From assembly GCA_039619475.1 (NCBI GenBank), contig CM077115.1, positions 138,334,172 through 138,398,171 on the forward strand: a stretch of DNA of 64,000 bases, written 5' to 3'. Source of the DNA: Icerya purchasi (lineage: Eukaryota > Arthropoda > Insecta > Hemiptera > Monophlebidae). The notes beneath the pieces were generated by a model. It worked only from the letters and a program-made list of their open reading frames with translations, was not told where the DNA came from and did no database searches. Shown piece after piece: positions 45,195 to 56,421 of the stretch (position 1 is the first letter of the stretch; each line of letters begins with the position of its first letter). A program made the translations under genes and the position numbers.

Positions 45195-46910
45195 TTAGGA
45201 TTCCGTAATAACTTACGGAATCCTAATAAGATGGTACACAAATGACAAAAATATCAAATAAAAATCAATAACTCACGAACAGCTTGACTTATAAACTTCA
45301 AATTTGGAACATAAATCACAATTAAAATTCTCTTTAAAACGATCTATAACTTGAAGATGACCGATTACCCTGGGCGGCAAAAAACCCAAAAAACCGTCAA
45401 GAATGTATAATATGGGACATAAAACGACCTCAAAAATCACTTAAAAAATCATAACTCGTCACTAGATAAACTTATAACGCTGAAATTCAAAATATAAACT
45501 ACAATGCAGGAGTACTTTCATAAAATCAAAAAATTACGTTACAAAAGTTATGTAAAGTTGCCTAAAAGTTCAAAAAAGCGCAAAAAATAACGTGTCCCCC
45601 CCCTAGCGCCGCGAATATTATAGCTAAAAATTTCGAACACGGTTTAAAATATGCGACTCCACGTATATTTCTCTAGTTTTGAACATCGAAATTTCCAGCT
45701 TTAAAATTAGACTCTCGGGGCGCCAAAAGCTTGAAGTTTTCAAAAAAAAATTGTTTTTTCCCGGGCTTGCGATATATCAATAGAAAGATCGCTATTTGTC
45801 GGGAACGAAACCGTATTTCATATCCTTAACAAAACTTTCCAAGTTGCCGTAAAGTTCAAAAAAGCGTCAAAAATGACATGCCCTCCCGCTTAGCGATGCG
45901 AATATTAAAGCTGAAAATTTTAAACGCGGTTAAAAAAATGCGCATCCCCGTATATTCTCTAGTTTGGATCATCCGGATTTCCAACTTAATAACTCTACCT
46001 TCGGGGCTCCGAAAGTTCGAAATTTTGGAAAAAATATTTTTTTTCCCGGGCACGTGTTGTATCGTTTGAAAGATTTGCTATTTGTCGGGAACGAAACCGT
46101 ATTTCATATCCTTAACAAAACTTTCCAAGTTGCCGTAAAGTTCAAAAAAGCGTAAAAAATGACATGCCCTCCCGCTTAGCGATGCGAATATTAAAGCTGA
46201 AAATTTTAAACGCGGTTAAAAAAATGCGCATCCCCGTATATTCTCTAGTTTGGATCATCCGGATTTCCAACTTAATAACTCTACCTTCGGGGCTCCGAAA
46301 GTTCGAAATTTTGGAAAAAATATTTTTTTTCCCGGGCACGTGTTGTATCGTTTGAAAGATTTGCTATTTGTCGGGAACGAAACCGTATTTCGTTTTCTTA
46401 CCCAAACTTTCAAATTTGCCGAAGAGTTCAAAAAGCGCGAGAATTAATATGTAGCCCCCTGTTTGCATCGCGAATATTATAGCTATAAATTTCGAATGGG
46501 GTTGAAAATATGCTCATTGTGGCATGTTTGCGTAGTTTATTTAAAATTTTGTGTATATATTTAAATAAATTTTATTTAAAAATCGTAATCTAATAAATAG
46601 TGACAAACAAGGAAGGTGGTTTAAGTAATAGTATTCAAATATAACTATATAGAAGTTCGGAAAACAAACAAGTACAATTACAAATTTTTAAATATTTATT
46701 GATAATTAATCCTTCCAAAAATCTAGGACTAAATAGCGTTTATTCATTGGAATTTTTTTTTTTTTGCAGTACAATATGATGACACTGCGTGATGTATGAA
46801 AAAGAACTGGACTAAAAATATCTGTTTTGGAATTATTGTTGTTTTGAATTTAGTATTATGTAAATGAAAATTATGGTTATCTTTAACTTAACATACGGAA
46901 TCCTCAGCGC
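45195..46910 (+). repeat. Hairpin-ended repeat, copy 2, with tandem core
   Basis: Starts with a 14-bp-arm palindrome (TTAGGATTCCGTAA at 45195-45208, complement at 45213-45226, 4-nt loop). The body aligns with copy 1 (ATCAAATAAAAATCAATAAC, CCTGGGCGGCAAAAAACC, ATAAAACGACCTCAAAAATCA). It then expands into a tandem array (45505-46510). TACGGAATCCT at 46899-46909 may be the other end, since it equals the outer arm of the hairpin. Nothing is coded; the open frames at 45856-46447 are translations of the repeat. Confidence 0.78.
45505..46510. repeat. 286-bp tandem array, about 3.5 units
   Basis: The string GCTATTTGTCGGGAACGAAA recurs at 45791, 46077 and 46363, exactly 286 bp apart. The units 45791-46076 and 46077-46362 are nearly identical (for example GCGTCAAAA versus GCGTAAAAA). 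The flanking units before and after are clearly diverged. This points to one recent unit duplication in an older array. Confidence 0.95.
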
Positions 46911-47221
46911 ATGAAACCTCATGCTTGACTGAACTTGTTTTCATTTAGACATAAATTCTTATAATTTATTTATTTACTTTATTACTTATTAATTTTTTCA
47001 ATGCAATTTAATAATTAATTAAAGTTTAATTTTTATTGGAATAGTAGAAATTAAATTAATGAAATAATAAAGTGCGAAGAAATTTTAAATTCGTTTTTCT
47101 CGACTATATTTTAATGTTGCGCCATTAATATTTAACACACAGTATACCTACATGGTATACACTGTCACTCCGCCAGAAATCATTAAAATTCGTTTACCCA
47201 AAGTCGTAGGGTCTCCTTGTG

Positions 47222-48685
47222 AGATAAGGTTAAACGGTATTGTTAATTGTTAAAATGTAGACAAAATTTGTATTAAAATCGGATTAGACGGAGCAAGAGG
47301 ATGGATGTATTAGTTAGAAAATGGATATCGTTTCTGATTAAAATAGCTGAACCACCATATATCCGTCACTGCTGTGAGAACTAATTAAAGAAAAATCATC
47401 ACGAATGTTCGTGTCAGAGGAATCCTTTAGCTTAGTTTCTCTAGAGAGCCAGTGCAATATACTCATATCGATCCAACGAGTTACCCAGAGAATTTCTGTT
47501 CGTTCTAAGGTCACGGAAATTCTTAATGTTTTAAGTTAGTAAGTGTCATAATAAAGAGAAAAGCGAAAAACATAAAAGCGAATGGATAAAATAAAGTGAA
47601 CATGAACTAGCAAGATAGTAGCAGAATAATGGAAAACCTAAAGGACGGGGAGTATGAATAGGAATTTAAAAGACTACGATGTAATCGTCCGTCTAACTCG
47701 AATACAAACCAAGCAAGGAGCAAGTAAAGAAGAAAAAGTACGATTTACAGGGAATTTATGGCTGAAATAAAGCATTGCGTATAGACTGTGGTATGCTATC
47801 GACCTAGTCAAAAGCAGCAAACAACACCGGCGGAAACCATTAGAGAAAATACATAACCAAATGATAGACAGGTCAGTAGAATAATAAGGAAAACGGTATG
47901 TAAGGTTTAATCGGGAGCAGCAACACTCACTGTACAAAAACTTCACTGCGCTTAGGTGAGATATGCGGTTAACGAACTTATTAGAGGAGGCAATTAACAC
48001 CAAGAGAACGCGACGAGGGACAGTAAAAACTTTTTATTGGATTAGAGATATCACAGTAAAGATGAAAGCCGGGAGGGGGGGCCTTCAGCTTCGGTGTATG
48101 AATCATTTTGAAGGTGTATGTGTATACATTTACTTGCTCCTTGTGAATGCCGGTCAGAAAAGACCAAGAGCAGAATGATGCTGGGTTATTTTGTTGGGTA
48201 TTGATGCATTTGGAAAAAAAAAAGTATGACAAGAACAAAGAGATCAGATAGGTTAGCTCCTACATAAAGAACTGTGCAGTGGAGTTTACGTCTACAAATA
48301 ACTGGCTCAACTTTAACGCGGTAGGCATCGCAGAAATTGACAAAAGACGCGGAAGAGTTGAGCCGAAAAATCGAATTTCGATAACGGGAATCGAAGTAAG
48401 AAGAATTTTCAGAAATACGTTTCTGTCACCTTCGGATATTTGAGATAAGAGAAATGTCTCGATTGAATAGATCGGTTGCTATGCCGAAATGGAATAATGA
48501 CGATTGTGGATTAAATGATTGTATTTTAAGTTCCTTATGGACATTATCGGAAAGCAAGAACTGATTAGCTGCAGAGAGTAGCGGTTAAGTCAAATCAGGT
48601 TCTTACCTGAACGAGTGTAATCACGGATAAACCGTTAAATTTAGCCAAAAATATCGAGACTGAGCTATGCTTTTTTTTTTTTTTT
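47222..48685. other. No recognised gene
   Basis: A 109-codon minus-strand frame (47674-48003) and a plus-strand frame (47963-48178) overlap on opposite strands and neither is recognised. A G-run lies at 48074-48080. Confidence 0.4.
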
Positions 48686-48943
48686 TTGTTTTTCAAATTC
48701 TCGACTGATGTCTTTCAAGGATATTCGAAAATAATGGTATATGGTATTAGCTTGAAAAGTATTATGTTAGAGTTAGTGGAATCATTTACATCGACTGACT
48801 TATTAATACTCCCTAGCGGGACAACGTTGTCTTTAGAAGTGGATAAATTGGCCGAAACAATATTATTAGTTTCGTTAGTTAGTAATGTTTTTTTACCAAT
48901 GCTGGTACCAGGAGGATTAGGGGGCGATTTACCTCGTCCATGA
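48686..48943 (+). CDS. Hypothetical 85-codon frame
   Basis: Starts MFFKFSTDVFQGYSKIMVYG just after a T-run and ends GGLGGDLPRP at a stop inside the first of several hairpins. It has a Leu/Ser/Val-rich, non-repetitive middle (LEVDKLAETILLVSLVSNVF). No family is recognised, and there is no promoter or splice support. Confidence 0.2.
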   Translation: MFFKFSTDVFQGYSKIMVYGISLKSIMLELVESFTSTDLLILPSGTTLSLEVDKLAETILLVSLVSNVFLPMLVPGGLGGDLPRP

Positions 48944-49067
48944 GACGAGTCCGGTATTAATTTAAATTAGATTAAAATCTAATTTAAATTATCGATTGAA
49001 ATCAAAATTAATCGACGATTTCCAGTTTTTGCTCTAAAAATATCCTGGAACTGATCTCCCAGGATAT
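48902..49067. other. Cluster of five palindromes or hairpins within 166 bp
   Basis: In order: CTGGTACCAG (48902-48911); CTCGTC with its complement around a 5-nt loop (48933-48949); a 16-bp-arm perfect palindrome TAATTTAAATTAGATT around AA (48958-48991); TCGATT/AATCGA (48992-49015), overlapping an alternative GAAATC/GATTTC pairing (48998-49022); and ATATCCTGG/CCAGGATAT around 10 nt (49040-49067). Each is exact. The density is higher than I see elsewhere in the window. Confidence 0.85.
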
Positions 49068-51570
49068 GTGTTAACTGAAAATCAAGCAAAACACACTCAA
49101 AAATCGGTAAGCAGTCACTTGAAAATCCAAGTCATGTTCGTTTTTAATCGTGACTTTCGATTAGAAAAAAAATGAATCCTCCATTTCTATCATTGCCAGT
49201 ATAAGAGAAGTATTTTATTTCGACAAGATCAGTTTCAGAAAAAAGGCCATGTTAAGCGAGACTGTTAATTCTTAGCTGTACAGTGTGATACGATACCGCG
49301 ATTCAGATGAGAATTACCATTTACCTACTGACTGGTTGTTACAGACAGATACGATAGCACAGCTAGCAGTGGAGAACCGTTAGGCTGTAAGCGGTTAATT
49401 GTTTAGTTTAGCGTCGCTTGATCCGTCTATTGTGTTGCAACGTTTACATTGTCCTTAGAGCGTACTTTGAAGTCATTTCTATCCGTTAGTCGTTCGTTTT
49501 GGACAGCGGCGTCTCAATTTTCATGTATTCGTCTGTTTTAATTGTGTGTTGTGATTCGTAACAACTTTTCTAGTCCGAGTGGAATTTTTTAGGAGAGAAA
49601 ATTAAATTTTCCAACACCATATTACTAAATACCATTATTCGAACGTGGTATTATCATGCACCGTACGCGCCTTATATTAGAACGTCGTTTTAATCGTAAG
49701 GTTTTTTTGTTCGTCACTCGATTTATTCATTCCCGAGCAATGCGAAAATTTCGGTTTAGCTCCTTAGTTTTTCATTTCGTTTTAACACTGCAACGCGTAA
49801 GATTGCAATACTCAGTGACTTTGAAAAACGCCGTGTGACCGGTTCCATCACGGGAAATTTAGGCCGTTCCACATTCTCCTTCTTGATCGAAAAAAAAAAA
49901 AAAAAAGAATTATATTTTTCTTTTATTTTTATTATTTCTTTTACAAAGCTCAATATGTAACCCGGAGTGCTCGATACGTGATCGAGATCTAAATAAATTT
50001 GTATCAAGTTACGCTCGCAACCAGGGAAAAATAGAAATTAGAGGTGAATCCGTATCAAATAGCACCAGTAGGGACAGATATACTTCTGACGTGATATTGA
50101 GCTATTAGCTCTGGCGTCTGGACATATTAGTTAATGTACCAAACTCGAACTGGAAATGCAAATATAGATCGGTGATGGAAAGTTGAAATCGTCACAATAG
50201 TTAGTAATTGATGAACCATGTGTGACTGCAAGTCAAAAAAAGTCATCCTCTATTATCGGTAAACCGAAAGCGAACATTATCCCAGCGCGATAATGTTCAA
50301 AGACATACGTAACATTTAATCCGCTGGAAAACTCAAGCATTCGGTTGAAATGAAAATTTTATAACACGTGTATCACGGCTGCATCCGACTGCCGTTTATT
50401 TTATTTAACGGAACATTCACGGGCAGCGATTTCAAAATATAATTGAGAAATCGAAGACATGTATCGAGTTTTCTTTATTCGTCGAAACAAAAAATAATGG
50501 AGTACTGAGGTGACCAAATTATATGATGCACGATCATCGACGTTGATGAAATTTATATCGAATATGGCTGCTTCGATTTAATTTATAATATTTTTACTTT
50601 TTATAATTTAATAAAAGAGTATTATAGAAGAATTCGTTAAATCTGTCACGAACTAACATATTGCACGAGTGTAAAATAAAGAAAAAGAAAGAAAATTGTG
50701 GGATTTCGCTTTCAACAAAAAAAGTAAAATTTAATATTTGAGAAGCAGGTGTAAGCTTTTTGCGCATGGAACTTCACCTTAAAGTGTCAGGTATTGAATT
50801 TGTTAACTTTCTTCCATAGAATAACGAGAGATTAGTTGTTCAAACGACGCCTGATGTTGAAATGGATGAAAATTTATGTATTTGGTGACAAAGTGCAAAA
50901 ACGGCTTAAGCAGACAATAAGCAAAAGCCAAAGTTTTACAAGAATGATTATACATATCTATCCATCTATCTATCTATATATGTATATACAGACAGGTATA
51001 TGTATATGTATATATATATATATATGTGTGTATGTAATGGAATTGAGGGATCAGCTTTTGTATTAATCCCCGATGAACGATGCCGTCAGAAACAGTATAA
51101 TCGGGCTGTTGGACCGAATACTCTTAAACTGAGACGGATAATGAGCTATCTTTAAAACGGAATTCGAATAATTTTGCATATTTAAACTGTGCTGTCGTGT
51201 ACATTGCATCCGATGAAGATTGTCGCCCCGCTGGTAGAATTTGGCGGTTTTAATTGTAATTAGACTTAATTATCGCAGTCAAATAAGATTAAATGAATCA
51301 GTTGAATTTAGACGAATGTTGAGGAACCGTTATATTTAGCGAATATTAATATATACATTAATGACTAAGTTATTCTTTTGCCGTAAGTAATATAAAAAAA
51401 ACTATATAACATTCGAGTGGGACGTTTTCATTTAATTTTTTCTATGGTACTCGTAGTTTTATATCTCACGGTTAAAAATGTCGCAGAGAACGTAGTGTGG
51501 AACAACCTCAAGTTTAGGGAGTAATGAAATATGGTGTCGTTCTCGATAAATAGAGCGATCTCTCCAACGA
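49068..51570. other. No recognised gene; small hairpin and microsatellite
   Basis: Includes a perfect 10-bp-arm hairpin GAACATTATC (50272-50298), an A-run at 49892-49906, and TATC/AT-type simple repeat at about 50945-51035. Other frames are short and unrecognised. Confidence 0.45.
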
Positions 51571-52150
51571 CATATCACACGCCCGGGAAAAAAAAAAAAT
51601 CAAAGCTTTCGAACTTTCGGCGCCCGGAAGGTATAAATATAAAGTTGTAGCTGTAAGCTCGGCTATAATTTTTTCCTATAAAGCGGTCCTTTGTGCATAA
51701 GTTTGAAATAGGTTTTGGTTTTCTCTACTTTTTTACTCGAGCTTTTGTGTACGTAAACATAATTCTTTTGTTGTTTTGGAGCTTAAGGGGGGGGCATATA
51801 ATTCTTTAACCATAATTTTTTGCTTTCTACGTTTTGTTTTATATATTGAATTTCACTTTTGTAGGATTATCTGGTGATGAGTTATGAATATTTTGAGGGT
51901 GGTGATTTTTGAGGTCGTTTTATGTTCCATATTATATATTCTTTACCAGTTTTTTGCGTTTTTGGCGCCCAGGGTGATCGGTTTGCTTGAAGTTTGTGGT
52001 TTTAAAGAGAATTTTAATTAGAATTTATCATTCAATTTTGAAGTTTATAAGTCAGATCGTTTCTCAGCTATTGCACTTTTTCATTGAATATTTTTGTCGT
52101 TTCATCGTATTAGGATTCCCCGTACACATTATAATGTGTACGGGGAATCG
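51571..52150 (-). repeat. Hairpin-ended repeat, copy 3 (inverted)
   Basis: Body in the opposite orientation to copies 1 and 2, ending at the right in a 17-bp-arm palindrome: GATTCCCCGTACACATT (52114-52130), 2-nt centre, exact complement (52133-52149). The body shares TTTGGCGCCCAGGGTGATCG and TGAGGTCGTTTTATGTTCCA with the complements of copies 1 and 2. It holds one diverged unit of the 286-bp repeat (AACTTTCGGCGCCCGGAAGG, and CCCGGG followed by an A-run). Compared with copies 1 and 2, both arms carry two extra C/G pairs, so pairing is preserved. Confidence 0.85.
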
Positions 52151-54692
52151 TAAAAAGAGGATTACTCTAAATAATTATATAGCGGTAAATATTTGTAGAA
52201 ATAAATATGAGTAAGATTAAAAAGCTTTTATAATAAAATCCGTCTTTGTCTGCAGAAATATGTCTAGTGTAAAATTCTTTGTCCCACTGGATTACAGCTT
52301 GCCATCAAAAACTATACGAAGTTTTGGATATCGCAACCCGTAATGATAAATCTCACGACCTTAAGATATTAGAACGCATAATTCTAGACGGACGATTCGG
52401 AAGCAAAATATCTCTCTGGAAATCTGAAGATCTTCTTCAGTACGTATGCATTTGAAATTTATGGTAAATCGGATGTAATGCACTTAAATTGTTCTTTTCT
52501 TCACGTAGAACTCTGCAAAATTATAAAGTTTTTTGTTCACAAGTGTATTTGCTCTCTAAGCAGAGGAAAGGGGGTCTCAAGTCTGTATATTAACTCCAAC
52601 GCGTGACAACGACACTTAAGATCCTCTTCCATGATACTAACAAATACTACACGAAAATGACAAGCTCGAAGTTCACTGTTACCACCATCTTCTCGTTTTC
52701 GCTTTTCCTTAACATCTTCTTCGTTCTGCACTCTTCACCAGAACGATGAGGCTATCTGTGATTTCAGTCGTATTCTTTTTCAGTTGTCAGATCTATTTTT
52801 TTCTCTCAGCTCCTAACACTTGATGTTTCTGCTTTACCGTGCTTTTGTCATTCCTTTCTTTGTGTCCTCTACTTGGTTCTTTTATAATATCTATCTCTGA
52901 CCGAATTGCTATATTTAACTGTTGATTCTGATATGGCGCCCAAAATTGCGAAAAAAAAAAAAAACTGACAAGCTTGAAGTACATATTTTAAGAAATAGGA
53001 AAACTTCAAACCGCAATTATTGTGGTTTTTAAAAACATTTTGGAGAAAAACGGAGAGAATCGCAAAAAAAAAAAAAAAATATGTCGAAGAATTTTTAATA
53101 ATTTTGCATTATAATTTTCAACGCAAGTAATAGTGAAATAAAACTCGGATGTTAATTTACCGGCTTATCGCTTTTAGCTAGATTAAAGTTTTACGAAAAC
53201 CGTCCTAATTTTGTATTTTCCAGAAAAAAATTACAATTTTATATTAAAATTGATTGACCCCGCTTACACCGGAACTTGCTGAAGTTCCCTCAGTTATTTC
53301 GGCTGTTTTTTCTAACTTTAGTTTACATTGTTTCGCTTCCTGAACTTTCATCGCATTCCGCTTTCGGCTGTTTTCGTAAACGTTCGTTCAACTAGTCATT
53401 ATATCCCCTCAACGTAAAACTTTAAAGATGGAGAAATTGGAATAAAAACGATTTTTTCAGTAACCATTTTTATTTCATATACTGCAGTTTAAGTACATTG
53501 TTTTCGAAGATTTTATTGTAAGAAAATTTTTCAAAAATCAACAATGTTACCAGTCGCTTAAGCCGTGTAAACTGCTTTTACGCAGTCAAAAAATGTGTAA
53601 AATATTTTAGAAAAACGAAAAAAATAAAAAATCGGTGTTTTATTAATTTTTTATGTTTTGAAAATAATGGCATATTATTGTGATTTATAATTAAAGGATT
53701 TTATAATAATATATAAGAGTATTATTTAAAAAATATACTCTCGCCGAGTTCAGAATTAAGTGGTAGCTGAACTCTATAAATGTGTGTGTGTGTGTGTGAA
53801 ATAAAAGCATCGAAGTATAAGATAAAGTAATCGATCGGTTATCAATTTACCGCAATTTGGATGACATCTATGAAAAGGGTTGACGGTATTCAGATTTCTA
53901 GTAATCGGAATGGATTAGTTATTTATAAGCTTTTGAACAAAATTCGATTATCCCGATATAGGAACTTTTTTGTTATCAGTTTTTAGCTTTTTCAGCTATG
54001 GTTTTTGGACAATAATTGTTTCGACTTGCTTATGCGCTTCGTTTGGAGTTATTTTATTTTCCTTTTTTAAAACAAAAAAAAAAAGAAAAAAAAATCTATT
54101 TTAATCGTTTTATTTATTTTTTGTCATTTTTACGTCTTCGTGGAGTACAGCCTATAACGGAACTGTGGTGGCTCCCAGAAGGATCATCGGCAGTCAATCG
54201 TCCCAGAATTCCTCCTTAAGCGAGCTCCATCATCGATTGATTATTTATCCGTTTTGTTCTGATGACAGATATCCATCGGTTTCGTGTACATTCCAGGGTA
54301 CACAGATTTCGACGGATTTTATCCCGAACAGATCGCTGACCGGCGTCGTCTTCTGCAATAAGAGTACTTCCCTCCCGTGCATTAATTTAGTCTGACGTCG
54401 GACTAAATAAATAATGAATTTCAAATTTCTATGTATCAGCAAAGTGCTGGGGGACATTCTAGTGTGAAGATTTTCAGGTAATTTCCTCGGTTTAATCGAT
54501 AATACATACTTTATACATGATGCAACGAAGTAGTTGCTTTGTTACTGTACTCCTTTTGAAAGTACACACACACACACACACACTATTGGTTCTTCAATAA
54601 CGGTTTTAAATTCCTTCTGAACATTGCCGATCAAGTCTTTGGGCTTTTCTCGTGTCTGTTTTTTTTTCGAATAATCTTTTTTTTAAAATAGC
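52151..54692. other. No recognised gene; simple repeats
   Basis: Holds (TG)n at 53781-53798, (CA)n at 54564-54583, several A-runs, and a near-perfect palindrome TTTAGTCTGACGTCGGACTA plus AA at about 54387-54408. Frames at 52537-52731, 54165-54395 and 54245-54457 are unrecognised. Confidence 0.45.
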
Positions 54693-55765
54693 TTTTTTTT
54701 TTTGTATTTTCCGAAAAATGGCGCCCATCCAGCAGACTTAACAGATTATAAAAGAAAGAAGAGACATATCAGAGAACCTAATTCGGTTGAATACTAAAGA
54801 AATAAATAAAGGTAGTAAGAGCAAGGAGGGGACAGGAAACGAGGAAAGCGAAAGTATGAAAGAAACGCCGTAGGGGATTCTTAATTTCAGCAGTTTGGAG
54901 TGAAAATATAAACACGCTCAGGGGTAAAAGGAAAGAACATTCAAATAGGATATGATTGAGGTCACATACCAAATGACAGTTATAAGAATGTAACGGGCAG
55001 TAAGGAGATGATATTATAGTAGGAGATAATCTATGAAGAGCGGAAGGCAATAAAGAGTGTATATAGGCGACAAATAGCGGAAATCACTGAGGGGTAACGA
55101 AGAAACGGAAAATTATAAAATCAGCGACGATTGCTGAGTGAAGGTGTGGATAGGTACAACGAAGCGGGATTAGAGAAAGACGGAAACAGAAAAGAAGGAG
55201 AGCAATAGATGAAAACGTTTCGATAAAGGGACACTATTTTGTGCTACGGTTCAAGAAAATCGACCAATTTGTTTAGAGCAATACCGATGTGACCACCGGG
55301 TATTTAATAAAAATTCGATATTTGGATAGAATTTTTAGAAAGGAGATCATTAAACTATAGATCGAGTTTGGATAGTAAAAGAATGTCACAAAAGTCGGAA
55401 ATAGAAGGGGAGTAGGTAAGAGAACACTTGTAGAGTCAGATATTATTAAGTATTTACGAGAATTACGAATAAATAAAATTAGATATTAGTTGCGCGGCAA
55501 TAACCGGACAAGTGGACAGCAGCAGTTTAAATGACTCCGAATATAAAATGAAACTGGGAGAACGAATGAAGTGCTAAAACCATGGGGGTTTTTAGATATC
55601 CATCGGTAAAGATCAGAGTATGAGTATGAATAATGTTTGTAAATTCTTGTTTAGCAATTTCAGGTAAGAGAGTAACGGGATAGGAAGGGAGGATTAACTA
55701 GGAATGTAAGAAAAACAGGAGTAGTCGAAAGAAAAGAGTATGGTAGCTTAATTTTGACTAGTACA
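54693..55765 (-). pseudogene. LINE RNase H and C-terminus (RNase H-bearing family, copy 5)
   Basis: Minus strand. About 55650 reads EIAKQEFTNIIHTHTLIFTD then GY, the first catalytic motif of LINE RNase H (xxFTDGS). A decayed domain follows. The C-terminus reads RLSPTIISSPYCPLHSYNCH then CDLNHILFECSFLLPLSVF (55020-54930), the CxxH-HILFEC knuckle. It is close in sequence to the 60.4-kb copy (SSPCCPLHSNDAVVCDADHV). The tail side has a short T-run at about 54693-54703, and the typical GTTGACGAGCCC end is not seen. Stops and frameshifts are present throughout. Confidence 0.78.
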
Positions 55766-55898
55766 TGCGTACTACTGATCTAGTTTCTGTCGAGCAATTA
55801 CAACAATCTCGCGTTAATTCTATAAGTGTTCGTGTTATGTGCAATTAAACTTTCGTAATAGAGCTCTTCGGAAAAACTTGCGCATGGATTTGACTATA

Positions 55899-56159
55899 GG
55901 CGTCGCCAGCGGGGGCAGGGGGTCAGCTGCCCCCTTGGAGCCTTGAAACTTTTTAATCAACTAGCCATGATGAGTATTCATAGGCGCGTAATCATGAACA
56001 ATTTGCCAGAAACCTACAAAAATTATGTTTTAATTAAGATTTTGTTCTTCTTTAATAAAATATTAAGCTTTTACAACTTATAAATTTTATTTTTCCTACA
56101 ACTCATATCCTCTTTCTATCATCTTTCCCCCCTCCCCTGGCTCATCGGCTGGCGGTGCC
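55899..56159. mobile_element. Short MITE-like element with G/C-rich inverted ends
   Basis: Left end GGCGTCGCCAGCGGGGGCAG; right end, reading inward, GGCACCGCCAGCCGATGAGC then CAGGGGAGGGGGG. The inverted match is partial but centred on GGC-CCGCCAGC and poly-G. The unusual G-richness in an AT-rich region supports an element boundary. hAT-type elements can have similar GGCGTCGCCAG ends, but no 8-bp duplication is visible. Confidence 0.45.
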
Positions 56160-56375
56160 AATGATTTTACTTAATTTTTTTCATCATCGCTTGATGAGAA
56201 AGTAGCATTCACCAAAACGGCACTAAATTTTGCGAGATCCTTTCCTTCTCGCCGATGTGCAAATATTTTAAACGTTTCTCGAACATTCTGTACGCTTTTT
56301 TGTGTTGCGAAAAATAATTTTACACCGCATCGTAAATTGTGTTCACGCATTCCTTAAGGTGGAGGGGATTACGAC

Positions 56376-56421
56376 TGCTGCTACTGCTGCTGCTACTGAT
56401 GATGATGATGATGATGATGAT
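56376..56421. repeat. (CTG/CTA)n and (GAT)n triplet repeat
   Basis: CTGCTACTGCTGCTGCTACT followed by about eight GAT units. Confidence 0.93.

Larger units (their letters stand above)
44639..47221. mobile_element. Long-terminal-inverted-repeat element, about 2.6 kb, with nested insertions
   Basis: The left arm, 44639 to about 44770, begins ACAAGGAGACCCTACG. It aligns as an inverted copy of 47090-47221 (reading inward from the right, also ACAAGGAGACCCTACG, then TTGGG, GAATTT-AATGATTT, GTATACCAT, ATATA-TCGAGAAAAA-GAA). The trinucleotide TGA flanks both ends outside CAAGG, a possible but weak target duplication. Inside are a tRNA-like segment, the hairpin-ended repeat copy 2 and a tandem array. 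No transposase is visible. The superfamily is not recognised. Confidence 0.8.

Noticed and set aside
45856..46447. Pairs of identical short proteins on both strands
   Set aside because: They are duplicate translations of the 286-bp tandem unit, with no coding evidence.
54387..54408. Palindrome with a TGACGTC core as a CRE-like regulatory site
   Set aside because: A single isolated motif without a nearby gene. Palindromic 8-mers of this type occur by chance in 64 kb.
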